From positions 3,126,023 through 3,190,022 of the forward strand of contig JAQFVV010000012.1 of assembly GCA_028023455.1 (NCBI GenBank): a DNA stretch of 64,000 nt, given 5' to 3'. The position numbers and the translations under genes are program-made. Source of the DNA: Epiperipatus broadwayi. Its lineage: Eukaryota; Onychophora; Udeonychophora; Euonychophora; Peripatidae. Below the pieces are notes generated by a model, which was given only the letters and a program-made list of their open reading frames with translations, was not told the origin of the DNA and ran no database searches. This document shows positions 41,198-50,790 of the stretch, in pieces (position 1 is the first letter of the stretch; every line of letters starts with the position of its first letter).

Positions 41198-41545
41198 AAA
41201 GAAACTAGATCTAAATACAAACTCTGAGCGTTTATGAAACAATTTCTATTCAGCTTGCAAGCGTGAATTTTTTAGACACGTAATGTCTTCAAACTCAGCA
41301 TAGCAAACCAGATAGCTATATGTGTCTGATCTCAGTTCAGCATCACCACATAGTAGAAGCCTCTGCAATCTATATCATTGCAAGAAAGACCTCAAAGGTA
41401 CATTTATGAAAAAACAAAAATGCAAGTTAAAAAACTTGCTAATGCTTGTATTTATGTCCACAGATGGTGTTCTACCAAAAACACCGATCAAGCGTATGTT
41501 TTGTTTACATAAATGTCAGAGTAGTATTCATTATCTCTAACTATA

Positions 41546-41603
41546 ATTCCACTTTCAGATCATGATTTCAAGCTATTTGCTATCATGAGTGAAAGACAGG
41601 AAT
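41546..41603 (-). ncRNA. Hammerhead ribozyme with core mutation, family A unit 3
   Basis: All stems are as in the other units, but the conserved box reads CTCATGA instead of CTGATGA (changed base at 41,587). That base is G5 of the hammerhead core, which is invariant in active ribozymes, so this unit should not self-cleave. Confidence 0.8.
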
Positions 41604-42124
41604 AAAGAAACTAGATCTAAATACAAACTCTGAGCGTTTATGAAACAATTTCTATTCAGCTTGCAAGCGTGAATTTTTTAGACACGTAATGTCTTCAAAC
41701 TCAGCATAGCAAACCAGATAGATATATGGGTCTGATCTCAGTTCAGCATCACCACATAGTAGAAGCCTCTGCAATCTATATCATTGCAAGAAAGACCTCA
41801 AAGGTACATTTATGAAAAAACAAAAATGCAAGTTAAAAAACTTGCTAACGCTTGTATTCTGTGGACATAAATACAAGTGTTAGCAAGTTTTTTAACTTGC
41901 ATTTTTGTTTTTTCATAAATGTACCTTTGAGGTTTGTCTTTCAATGATATAGATTGCAGAGGCTTCTACTATGTGGTGATGCTGAACTGAGATCAGACCC
42001 ATATAGCTATCTGGTTTGCTATGCTGAGTTTGAAGACATTACGTGTCTAAAAAATTCACGCTTGCAAGCTGAATAGAAATTGTTTCATAAACGCTCAGAG
42101 TTTGTATTTAGATCTAGTTTCTTT

Positions 42125-42182
42125 ATTCCTGTCTTTCACTGATGATAGCAAATAGCTTGAAATCATGATCTGAAAGTGGAAT
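42125..42182 (+). ncRNA. Hammerhead ribozyme, family A unit 4
   Basis: Type I hammerhead. Stem I: ATTCC (42,125-42,129) with GGAAT (42,178-42,182) and CTTTCA (42,133-42,138) with TGAAAG (42,171-42,176), separated by a TGT/T internal loop. Core CTGATGA at 42,139-42,145. Stem II AGC/GCT closing AAATA, preceded by a T-T mismatch. GAAA at 42,159-42,162. Stem III is three pairs with a two-base loop. Cleavage is predicted after C42,170. The weak stem III suggests action as a dimer, as known for other short-stem-III hammerheads. Confidence 0.85.
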
Positions 42183-42530
42183 TATAGTTAGAGATAATGA
42201 ATACTACTCTGACGTTTATGTAAACAAAACATACGCTTGATCGGTGTTTTTGGTAGAACGCCATCTGTGGACATAAATACAAGCGTTAGCAAGTTTTTTA
42301 ACTTGCATTTTTGTTTTTTCATAAATGTACCTTTGAGGTCTTTCTTGCAATGATATAGATTGCAGAGGCTTCTACTATGTGGTGATGCTGAACTGAGATC
42401 AGACCCATATAGCTATCTGGTTTGCTATGCTGAGTTTGAAGACATTACGTGTCTAAAAAATTCACGCTTGCAAGCTGAATAGAAATTGTTTCATAAACGC
42501 TCAGAGTTTGTATTTAGATCTAGTTTCTTT

Positions 42531-42588
42531 ATTCCTGTCTTTCACTGATGATAGCAAATAGCTTGAAATCATGATCTGAAAGTGGAAT
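42531..42588 (+). ncRNA. Hammerhead ribozyme, family A unit 5
   Basis: Identical to the 42,125 copy; CTGATGA at 42,545-42,551 and predicted cleavage after 42,576. Confidence 0.85.
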
Positions 42589-42935
42589 TATAGTTAGAGA
42601 TAATGAATACTACTCTGACGTTTATGTAAACAAAACATACGCTTGATCGGTGTTTTTGGTAGAACGCCATCTGTGGACATAAATACAAGCGTTAGCAAGT
42701 TTTTTAACTTGCATTTTTGTTTTTCATAAATGTACCTTTGAGGTCTTTCTTGCAATGATATAGATTGCAGAGGCTTCTACTATGTGGTGATGCTGAACTG
42801 AGATCAGACCCATATAGCTATCTGGTTTGCTATGCTGAGTTTGAAGACATTATGTGTCTAAAAAATTCACGCTTGCAAGCTGAATAGAAATTGTTTCATA
42901 AACGCTCAGAGTTTGTATTTAGATCTAGTTTCTTT

Positions 42936-42993
42936 ATTCCTGTCTTTCACTGATGATAGCAAATAGCTTGAAATCATGATCTGAAAGTGGAAT
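42936..42993 (+). ncRNA. Hammerhead ribozyme, family A unit 6
   Basis: Identical to the 42,125 copy; CTGATGA starts at 42,950 and cleavage is predicted after 42,981. Confidence 0.85.
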
Positions 42994-43341
42994 TATAGTT
43001 AGAGATAATGAATACTACTCTGACATTTATGTAAACAAAACATACGCTTGATTGGTGTTTTTGGTAGAACGCCATCTGTGGACATAAATACAAGCGTTAG
43101 CAAGTTTTTTAACTTGCATTTTTGTTTTTTCATAAATGTACCTTTGAGGTCTTTCTTGCAATGATATAGATTGCAGAGGCTTCTACTATGTGGTGATGCT
43201 GAACTGAGATCAGTCCCATATAGCTATCTGGTTTGCTATGCTGAGTTTGAAGACATTACGTGTCTAAAAAATTCACGCTTGCAAGCTGAATAGAAATTGT
43301 TTCATAAACGCTCAGAGTTTGTATTTAGATCTAGTTTCTTT

Positions 43342-43399
43342 ATTCCTGTCTTTCACTGATGATAGCAAATAGCTTGAAATCATGATCTGAAAGTGGAAT
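43342..43399 (+). ncRNA. Hammerhead ribozyme, family A unit 7
   Basis: Identical to the 42,125 copy; cleavage predicted after 43,387. Spacing between consecutive plus-strand cut sites is 405-406 nt, the expected size of the released RNA. Confidence 0.85.
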
Positions 43400-43504
43400 T
43401 ATAGTTAGAGATAATGAATACTACTCTGACATTTATGTAAACAAAACATACGCTTGATTGGTGTTTTTGGTAGAACACCATCTGTGGACATATATATATA
43501 TATA

Positions 43505-43734
43505 TTAAACTGAAATTAATCTGGGATAAAATTATATACATTCATATATCTATACTACAATAATGCATCTTAAAATTTATCAAGAGGATTTAGGCTATTC
43601 TTTTTAAAACCCACCAATTTAACTAGATATACATTTAACACTATCAAACTATGTTTATATTGCTTTACATGGTTATGATTTGGAATATATATATATATAT
43701 ATATATATCTTTAAAAACAAATCAACACTTAGAC
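43505..43734. other. Spacer with (TA)n
   Basis: Non-coding spacer including a (TA)n run at about 43,685-43,707. Confidence 0.6.
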
Positions 43735-44235
43735 AATCCAATATCAATAACAATCAACAATTTCAAACTGTTGTCCTTTTAACAATAAAGGGAAATCCAT
43801 CTTTATTAATGGTCCATTATTTATATATAGACATCAAAGATGGTAGCTTAACCACAGAGATTAAAATTATTGATACAAAGAAGTTTAAATGAACCTCTTT
43901 AAACAGGTAAATATAATCTGTTCTGAATGCAGACTAATAAATAGTCAATTATAACATTACAAACTGCAATTATTATTTTGAAATTGTACTCAAAGTATTA
44001 CTTGAATAATAAGTGTAATAATATTTAAGGATAAATGAGTTTGCAAGTAATCATTAAAAGCAGTGAACACTTAAACCATCTCAATATCAATAACAATTTT
44101 AAAATGTTGTCAAGAAAACCTCCTTTTAACAATATAAATGGAATCCATCTTTATTAGCAGTCCAATATATTTATACAGACATTAAAGATTACTATTTGAC
44201 CACAGAGATTGAAATTATTGATACATATGTTATTA
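43735..44235 (-). repeat. Repeat family C, tandem copies
   Basis: Two direct copies, about 345 bp apart, of a block containing AATATCAATAACAA, CCATCTTTATTA, TATA(T/C)AGACAT(C/T)AAAGAT and ACCACAGAGATT(A/G)AAATTATTG. Between them are the GCAGACTAATAAATAGTCAA and CTGTTCTGAATG blocks found in reverse at 390-965. Same family as at the left end of the window, in minus orientation. It sits only about 250 bp from ribozyme family A. No ribozyme core seen. Confidence 0.7.
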
Positions 44236-44989
44236 ATGTATTTGTGATCAATATATGTAAATCGTGAGAGAAAACCCAATTCTCACATGACTTACATATA
44301 TATAAATAATAAAGGTGATGTGTTAAAAAATTGAATTCATTATAATTTATATTTAATGAGAAAATGTTTTTATATATTCTTTCAAAGTAGTAATGGAGTT
44401 TCTTAAATACCAGAATTCTTAAACATGTCACAAGTTAAAACTCTATTTAATATTTTTATGCACTTAATCATATTTGAATTTTTCTGATTCTTTGAAACAC
44501 TTTAGGTAATTAACAGATTTTTAAAATAATTTCATAATTTTTTTGAGTATCTGATTCTTATCCAGAACTGAAAACCATCAAAAATTGGATGCAAATGGAT
44601 ATTTTAATATATTTAACTGAAAAATAAATACTCAAAAACAATCAGATTGTTATATTACTAAGAACTATGGAACAATGTTCTGTTCTGTGTGTAATGCTGG
44701 GATACAATTATCAATCAAGGTTGATCAAGTAAAAGTTTTTCGTTTAAACCATTAACTATATGAATGTATCAGAATACTACACAATGTAACAAAGTTTTAT
44801 TATAGAATAAATATTATGTTTTTGATAATAAAAAAAAGAAACGGACTATTAAAAAAATTCTGATTATAAAATGATGCATAGTTAACCAATGTGAAGGAAG
44901 ATTGTATATATCTATGGTCACTGAATCCTTAATTTAATTTTAAATTTAAGAAAAATCTTGCATGGCCCATAATTTTAAAGTATACATAA
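44236..44989. other. No gene recognised
   Basis: A+T-rich spacer; no motif recognised. Confidence 0.6.
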
Positions 44990-45231
44990 TATAAACAATG
45001 AGGATTGCCAATTCCTCAACAAGCTTTATAATAAATGGTTAGCCAGAGAAAGCATTTAAAATATCTCTGTCAGGAACCTGACCCCCCAAACCCCTGACCA
45101 TGGTTTCATGCTTTGGCACTCCTCAGAGAGGTGCCAGGGTAGATTCAGAGGCTCCTGACAGAGAAGTGCTTTCTCTGGCTAAGCATTTATTATAAAGCTA
45201 GTTGATGAATTGGCAATCCTCATTGTTTATA
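44990..45231. mobile_element. MITE-like inverted repeat, 242 bp
   Basis: Arms of about 75-85 bp: left TATAAACAATGAGGATTGCC... and right ...GGCAATCCTCATTGTTTATA, also sharing AGCCAGAGAAAGCA and CTGTCAGGA. The centre is unusually G+C-rich (ACCCCCCAAACCCCTGACC). No frame. Strong hairpin potential; superfamily unknown. Confidence 0.8.
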
Positions 45232-46660
45232 ACTTACAAGCTTAAGAGAATAGGGTCATGTGATCTATGACTCTTATTTTGACTATTTATACATAATATT
45301 CTTTACAGAATCCAAAGATAATGAGTAGTGATTTAATATTCTCATACTGAATTATATTTATACAATTTTAAACATTAAAATTCACAAACATACACATATA
45401 TGCATATACACAATAATCCATTTGTTTTGTATTTCAAATAATCATTTGAGTGATTTAAAGTCTTTTTTTGACAATTTTCCAGAAAGTGCACATTAACTAC
45501 CAGTGTTAGATTCCCATAGTGTAACAAGATTATTTTTTACTGCAGTCTATGACAGACTAATGAAAATTAATGGATCTCAAATGAACTACTTTATGTAATT
45601 ATTTTAGTGAATAATAGTGGGTGGAGTCAAATTAGAAGTAATTTTTTGTACAATTTTGACAGTATCTCAATGTGAGGTGAACATTTTAAGAATAAAAATG
45701 TAAAAACTATGATGATTGAAATTTATAGTGTGGGTTTTAAACTTTAATCATATGCCGCTGAAGTACTAGTTGTATTTTGTTAATATTAATTAGAGAAATG
45801 AAAAATGATTTAAGCAGGAATTTGAACAGAATTTTTACAATATTGCAAAAATTATAATTTATTTTTATAAACACATACGTAAATATATCTGTAAATAAAT
45901 TTACATGCATGTTTAAAGATATAAGCTATATGTTATAAGCATTTGCAGCGTGAACCAGCAATAACATATTTCATAAGTTTATGACATTTAATTTTTGTTT
46001 GTTCTCTTTATATACATATGAAATCAATCAATTATAGCAAAGTTATAACGCTAAAGATTTTCTGTTTTTGCAGTTTCCATTATAACAAAAATGGGATAGG
46101 AAAAATATATATAATCTATAAAATATAGTTTGCTTTCTGGAAAAAGTGTCCCTTCCAATACTTTTTTATACTTTAATCATTTTAAAAAAATCATTTTATC
46201 ACTCACATCTTCTCAAACATTAGCTTTTAAATTACATTTATCTTTTTGTATCCATTTGAATAGAACAATAGTATTACAATATCAAGCCATGATACGGGCA
46301 AACTTGAAAATGTCTTCATATTCAAATTAGGCTTATAATTTTTCTTTATAGTAAAAGCTCTATAATGAATGCAAGTACCCAACCATTATGAATTGATTTA
46401 TTAATAGCTACCTATTTATTTTCAGATAACGGAATAAACAAAAAATAATTAATTGATCAAATTTTTATTATCTGCATTTGAAAACTTATCCAGTAATATT
46501 TTGTTCAGCACTATACATCTGCAAGATGTTATTAACACTGTTTATATAGAATGAATGCACGATTTGTAGCAGTTTACTCTATTTCTTTTATTTTTTTAAT
46601 CCACATAAAAAGTCCTCTAATTTATCAGTTATTTTTGTATGCCTGTTTATTTTTAAAGCA
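45232..46660. other. No gene recognised
   Basis: A+T-rich sequence; the frame at 46,130-46,330 has no recognisable domain. Confidence 0.6.
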
Positions 46661-46990
<330 letters not shown>

Positions 46991-47455
46991 GTACTATTAA
47001 TAATATTTGTAATATTAAAAGCATTATATTCTAATACTGCATTTCAATATATATTATTTATAAAACAATTTGCATCATATTTGTGTTATTAAAATAATAT
47101 TAACTATGAGAGAAATGAAACCTGATTGATCATTTATGCAAATTTATGGTTTATTCTAATCCAGCAAATGCAATTATCTCATTTATAAAAATCATTGGGG
47201 AGAAATGAAAAACAGTTTAATCAAAAGGCATTTAGATCTCAAGTTCGTTTTTTAAGTAATGCATTAAAGTTGCTTAGTTCATGAACAGGTTGTTCTTTTA
47301 ATAATTTGGCACAGCAATAATCTGGAGTTTATACTTCATAGGTTTCATATAGATTTATCACTAAACTTATTATGAATTCCCAGGCAAAAAGCTATTGATT
47401 AGTATTGATATGATTTTTGTTAAATATATTATTTGTTTCTGAAAGGAAATATTTC
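46991..47455. other. No gene recognised
   Basis: A+T-rich spacer before the SINE; nothing recognised. Confidence 0.6.
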
Positions 47456-47605
47456 AATAAATCTTATGAAATATATTTGTCAAGCATTGGTGGTCGAGAG
47501 GTCAGTGACAGCTGCTTTACAAGCAGTTGTCCTGGGTTAGCGGGTTCGCTTCCTGCCTGATGCTATGACACATGAGAAAAATAAATAAATCTTATGGAAT
47601 ATATT
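47456..47605 (+). mobile_element. tRNA-derived SINE with 22-bp target duplication
   Basis: Best-preserved family member (body about 47,478-47,583). It reads TGGTGGTCGAGAGGTCAG (A-box region), GCGGGTTCGCTTCCTGCC (B-box region), the tail GATGCTATGACACATGAG and an A-rich end. The 22-bp duplication starting AATAAATCTTATG lies at 47,456-47,477 and 47,584-47,605 with one mismatch. The head resembles tRNA-Leu/Ser with a long variable region. RNA polymerase III internal promoter boxes are expected to drive it; movement would use a LINE. Confidence 0.9.
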
Positions 47606-48039
47606 AAAACTTTTTTAAACAATACAATACTAAAAAAAATTAAAGTGTTTTTATTTTTAGCTCCACATTTTTTTTAAAAAAAATAATGGAAAGGTTTTTA
47701 AAATTTTATAATTACTGCAATTTTAATATAACCATAACTTATGAACTCACTTATTACAAAATAAAGGAGATAACTTTTGATTTAAAGAAGCATATAAACT
47801 TGACCTTAGAAATTATGTCTGTTTGTATTTGATCATTGTTTAATTAGATGAACAGTCCATTTAATCAATGCAAGTCTAATATATATATATATATATAAAA
47901 TAAAATGTCCGTTATAAAATAAATATTATATTTTTAAAAAAAAAATTATAATGATGATATTATATTTATAAACTATAATAAATCACAGAAGTACTTTCAA
48001 TCAATTTCTTAACCTTCTTAAAGTGAAAAAAATATTTAA
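47606..48039. other. Spacer; MITE end-like sequence
   Basis: Contains (TA)n at about 47,881-47,897 followed by AAAATAAAATGTCCGTTATA, which resembles the end of the MITE at 27,160. Confidence 0.55.
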
Positions 48040-48360
48040 ATTCAAATATAGAGGAAGTAAACATCATTGAGTCATATCCCAAGATACCTTAATTTTAATG
48101 TTAGGAAATAATTGATTAATTATAGATGTCCTATTTTTATTTATAATAATTATCTTGTTAATTTTTTTATTATGGTTTCTCTCCCCATGAATATCTTGGA
48201 AATGCTAAGATTCTTCATGAGGAGAGAAAAGAAAAATATTAAGGAGATGATTTTTATAAATAGAAATAGGATTTATGTAATCAATCAACAAGTTGTTAAC
48301 ATTAAAATTAAGGAATCTTGGGCTATAATTTAATGATGTTTACTTTCACTATATTTGAAT
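48040..48360. pseudogene. Penelope-like element 3' end, inverted pair
   Basis: The plus-strand part (48,112-48,333) reads ILEMLRFFMRREKKNIKEMIFI followed by NRNRIYVINQQVVNIKIKESW, the C-terminal helix and tail of a PLE GIY-YIG endonuclease; the tail is close to that of the 7.3-8.3-kb element (VNRQAANIKITELWES). The end (about 48,290-48,360) is mirrored on the minus strand at about 48,040-48,110; for instance CCTTAATTTTAATGTTA there is the reverse of TAACATTAAAATTAAGG here. So it is a third head-to-head PLE remnant with 3' ends outward. Only the last 50 or so codons remain; non-functional. Confidence 0.7.
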
Positions 48361-48461
48361 TTAAATAGTTTTTATTTGAAGAAGTTCTGTTAGTGTGTTT
48401 ATAATTATAATATCACTTTTATAATTTATATATATATATATATATGCATATATAACACTAA

Positions 48462-48630
48462 TATATAATATAGGGGAATTAATCACAGACTTTCAAGTTC
48501 TCATAAGCTATGTATTCTATCTCATACAACTGATACGCATGAAAACACATGTAAAAAAGATAAATAATCTCATATCCACATATTTCATGCTGAACCAGCA
48601 TTAAACTCAAAGTATATGAATTATGCTTGT
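48462..48630 (-). mobile_element. Ribozyme repeat family B, degenerate copy
   Basis: Recognisable blocks in order: CACAGACTTTCAAG, AAGATAAATAATC and ACATATTTCATGCTGAACCAGC, the last being ribozyme stem II in reverse. The CTGATGA core is lost (TTTAA in its place), so no ribozyme is expected. It lies immediately upstream of the better-preserved copy. Confidence 0.65.
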
Positions 48631-48844
48631 ATTTCAAAAATATAACATTAATCTATCTATCTATCTATAAATATATATATATTGTAACAAAGATTTACAA
48701 TTATATATATATATTATAACAAAGATTTTTACAGTTATAAGTCGAAAATAAAAACTTTTTTTGGTTATACTACGTGTTGTTAATTTTCTGCACAGAGAAC
48801 AGCAAACAAATAATTCTGTTTTTCTAAAATCTCCAAAAAGACTT

Positions 48845-49070
48845 TATAATATATAGGGTATATGAGCACAGACTTTCAAATGACCCATCATTCTCCACTC
48901 TATCTAATAACATTGATACACTCAAGCACATATATGCTGAAAAGATAAATAATCACCAATATACATATTTCATGCTAAACCAGCAATCATCAGTTGGTCC
49001 AGATTATCATCTCCCAGACATATATACTATAAGTGCTCAGATATATATTAAGATAGACAATCCTCATACT
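48845..49070 (-). mobile_element. Ribozyme repeat family B, distal part
   Basis: From GGGTATATGAGCACAGAC through CATGCTAAACCAGCAATCAT to AAGATAGACAATCCTCATAC. It is cut at TTAA (49,071-49,074) by the piggyBac-type element and continues at 49,826-49,910 (ATGGACAGGCCCC to AAAATCTGATGATGG). The ribozyme is complete. Confidence 0.85.
48949..49007 (-). ncRNA. Hammerhead ribozyme, family B
   Basis: Minus-strand fold: stem I ATAATC/GATTAT plus CCAA/TTGG with a TGGA/T internal loop, core CTGATGA, stem II TGCT/AGCA around GGTTT preceded by a T-T mismatch, GAAA, and a three-pair stem III (ATA...TAT) with a two-base loop. Cleavage follows the ATA triplet. Confidence 0.8.
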
Positions 49071-49825
49071 TTAACCCTTTTCCCGCCTCCTACGAGGCTC
49101 CTCGTAGACATCTGACGTCACTCTAACTCTGCCAGTTCTTATGCTAAAAAATTTGTTTGATAGGTTTTGAATAGGTTTTTAAAAGTTCTGTAAGATGGTG
49201 CCCTCTTCCAATTTATTTTACAAGTAAAAAATATAAAAAAACGCATTTAAACCTAAACAAAGAAAGAACATTAGTTGTGATTGGTTCTTAGCATGCTCTC
49301 AGCTGAAAAAGACTTTCTGATTGGCTGGAAAGAACAAAGAAACCGCCTGATCAAAGAAAATAAAGAAAAACACTGAGATTTTCATTTTGAATTTAATTTT
49401 AAGTATTAAAAAAATATAATTTCAGAAATTAAACTAGTTTTTTAAAAAATATACTAAAAAAAACAAAATTATTTTCGAAAAATATTGAAGATTTTAGTAA
49501 AAATATTAAAGAAATATTTAAAAGAAATATTTACTTTTCTATAACGTAAAAGTCGACTTTTTTGTTTATATTATAGCTTTTATGTTGCCGAAATTGAATA
49601 TTTTAGAATAAATAAATAGCAATTTATTTTTGAAAGAACTTTCGTTCTCTTCATAACCTGAAAAATTAGTAATATACTTTTTATAAACGTATCTGAGTTG
49701 AATTTAATATTATAGGCGAATATGTTTTAACAATAGGCTTTGTCTTCAGTTTGTGAGTTGGCCAAATAAAAGATTTGATTTTTACCTCATACAACCAATA
49801 ATATAATTAGCGGTTAAAAGGTTAA
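49071..49825. mobile_element. piggyBac-type MITE, 747 bp, inserted in family B
   Basis: The element occupies 49,075-49,821 between TTAA at 49,071-49,074 and 49,822-49,825. Ends are CCCTTTTCCCGC and, in reverse, CCTTTTAACCGC. Removing it with one TTAA rejoins the family B unit exactly as in the 60.2-kb copy (TATTTTAATGGACAGG). It has no transposase frame. Near the left end is a strong hairpin, CTACGAGGCTCCTCGTAG. It shares internal blocks with the element at 27,791-28,677. Confidence 0.9.
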
Positions 49826-49910
49826 TGGACAGGCCCCAATATACTACCCACTCCAACTCTTCAACCATCCATCCAATTGAAAATCTGATGATGGAAAGAC
49901 TTTATCTAAT
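49826..49910 (-). mobile_element. Ribozyme repeat family B, proximal part
   Basis: Continuation of the interrupted family B copy: TGGACAGGCCCCAATATACT, ACTCTTCAACCATCCATCCA and GAAAATCTGATGATGGAA, ending near 49,905 where other copies continue into the GGCCACCCTGAGGCC block. Confidence 0.8.
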
Positions 49911-50322
49911 GAACCATAAAATTCTTTTGATAAATTTAATTACCGATGTTTCATTGAATCAATATTAATTTTTGTCAAGTCTAAGGTTATAAAGGAGAAC
50001 CAGTATGTCTTGAGTAATTACAATATTCTGTGTGAATTAAAAAAATATTAATTCATCTGCATATTAGATGTTTGTCCAACAAAATAGGACATAGATGAAT
50101 AATAAAAAAGCTTTTTGTTTTATAAATGTCTATAAAATCCCATATTCCTAATGTCCAAAAAGTTATGTGAGTCAGTCAAAAAGACATATTGGTGTCAGAG
50201 TTAAGAAACATAAAAATGTATTCAATCAAAAGTTGATTACATCAGCTTTTATGTTGCATTTTGTAGAAATAAGTCTCACTTCTGACTTTGATATTTTGGA
50301 AAAATATAATTTAAGAATTATG
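49911..50322. other. No gene recognised
   Basis: A+T-rich spacer between family B and the hAT element. Confidence 0.6.
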
Positions 50323-50790
50323 ATATAGTCCATGGATGGGAAAATAGTAGCCTCAGGGCTAAATGCAGTCCATTAAGAGTTTTTATGCAGCCTGCCAAGA
50401 CAATCAGAAAAATGTGCCTTGAACTGAGATTTTCTTCCCATGCATGACTGAAGATTCATCTCTTATTTATCACTAATGTGCAGTGCTTTTCCAGTTGATC
50501 TAGTTAATTTCATTTTTGTCTTTGCATTAGCAAATATATACATTTCCAACTTTAGTGGAACTATGAACCCTCCAAAAAAATGTAAAATCGATGATGAATG
50601 TTATGTGTTTAATGAAGAATGGACAAAAAAATATTTCTTTGATAATATGGGGAATAAAACAGGGTGTTTATTGTTTCATGAAAAAAGGTATGACTGCTAA
50701 CCGTTGCTGCCACAAAGTGGCCCCTAAACTGGCCCTCTGTCAACCTCTGTGGCCCCTGAGCCAAAACAATTGCCCATCCCTGATATAGTC
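50323..50790 (+). mobile_element. Non-autonomous hAT element, 452 bp
   Basis: The element occupies 50,331-50,782 and is bracketed by the 8-bp direct repeat ATATAGTC (50,323-50,330 and 50,783-50,790), the target size of hAT transposons. Terminal inverted repeats are CATGGATGGGAAAAT and, in reverse, CAGGGATGGGCAATT, in the style of Charlie-like hATs. Inside, both flanks carry subterminal G+C-rich text, and the start of a transposase-like frame is retained. It is a deletion derivative that would need a transposase from elsewhere. Confidence 0.88.
50563..50700 (+). pseudogene. hAT transposase N-terminus, truncated
   Basis: A 45-residue frame starting at an ATG: MNPPKKCKIDDECYVFNEEW followed by TKKYFFDNMGNKTGCLLFHEK and a stop. 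Residues 7-41 resemble the start of the hAT-derived ZBED/GTF2IRD2-type proteins: a basic start, then an F-x-x-x-W-x-x-x-Y-F-F zinc-finger entry and a C-L-x-C-x-E core. The second cysteine of the finger reads Phe (CLLF), and the histidine part is deleted, so no DNA-binding finger can form. It sits within the hAT terminal repeats, which supports the identity independently. The start codon matches the family's usual methionine position relative to the finger. Confidence 0.7.

Larger units (their letters stand above)
40594..41860 (-). mobile_element. Ribozyme repeat family A, minus-strand array (3 units)
   Basis: Three tandem units plus a 45-bp stub. The marker ATGCAAGTT lies at 40,609, 41,014, 41,420 and 41,826, giving periods of 405, 406 and 406 bp. 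Units are almost identical. Each contains the perfect hairpin GCAAGTTAAAAAACTTGC and, on the minus strand, a 58-nt type I hammerhead ribozyme. There is no coding content: an open frame at 41,322-41,540 is a repeat artefact. The array starts next to a (TA)n run and joins the plus-strand array at about 41,861. The structure (short tandem units, one self-cleaving motif per unit) matches retrozymes, non-autonomous retroelements that circulate as small circular RNAs. Confidence 0.85.
41861..43490 (+). mobile_element. Ribozyme repeat family A, plus-strand array (4 units)
   Basis: Four tandem units in the opposite orientation; the TTGCAT marker recurs at about 41,902, 42,308, 42,714 and 43,119 (406, 406, 405 bp). 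One unit lacks a single T near 42,722. Each unit has an intact 58-nt hammerhead on the plus strand. The array ends at CATCTGTGGACA next to a (TA)n run at 43,489-43,504. Unit-specific substitutions are not mirrored in the minus array: CATGAGTG and GATAGATAT occur only on the left, and GGTTTGTCTTTCAATG only in the first right unit. So the right arm is not a simple fold-back copy of the left. Confidence 0.85.

Noticed and set aside
40594-43490. CRISPR-like or assembly fold-back explanation of the direct and inverted repeats
   Set aside because: Units are 406 bp without short repeats and spacers, the genome is eukaryotic, and unit-specific substitutions are not mirrored between arms.
47478-47583. 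Functional tRNA gene
   Set aside because: A- and B-box regions are present, but the cloverleaf arms do not close, and the tail plus target duplication mark it as a SINE.
49885-49905. CTGATGATGGAAAG as a further ribozyme in family B
   Set aside because: There is no room for stem II between the boxes; it is simply part of the family B unit.
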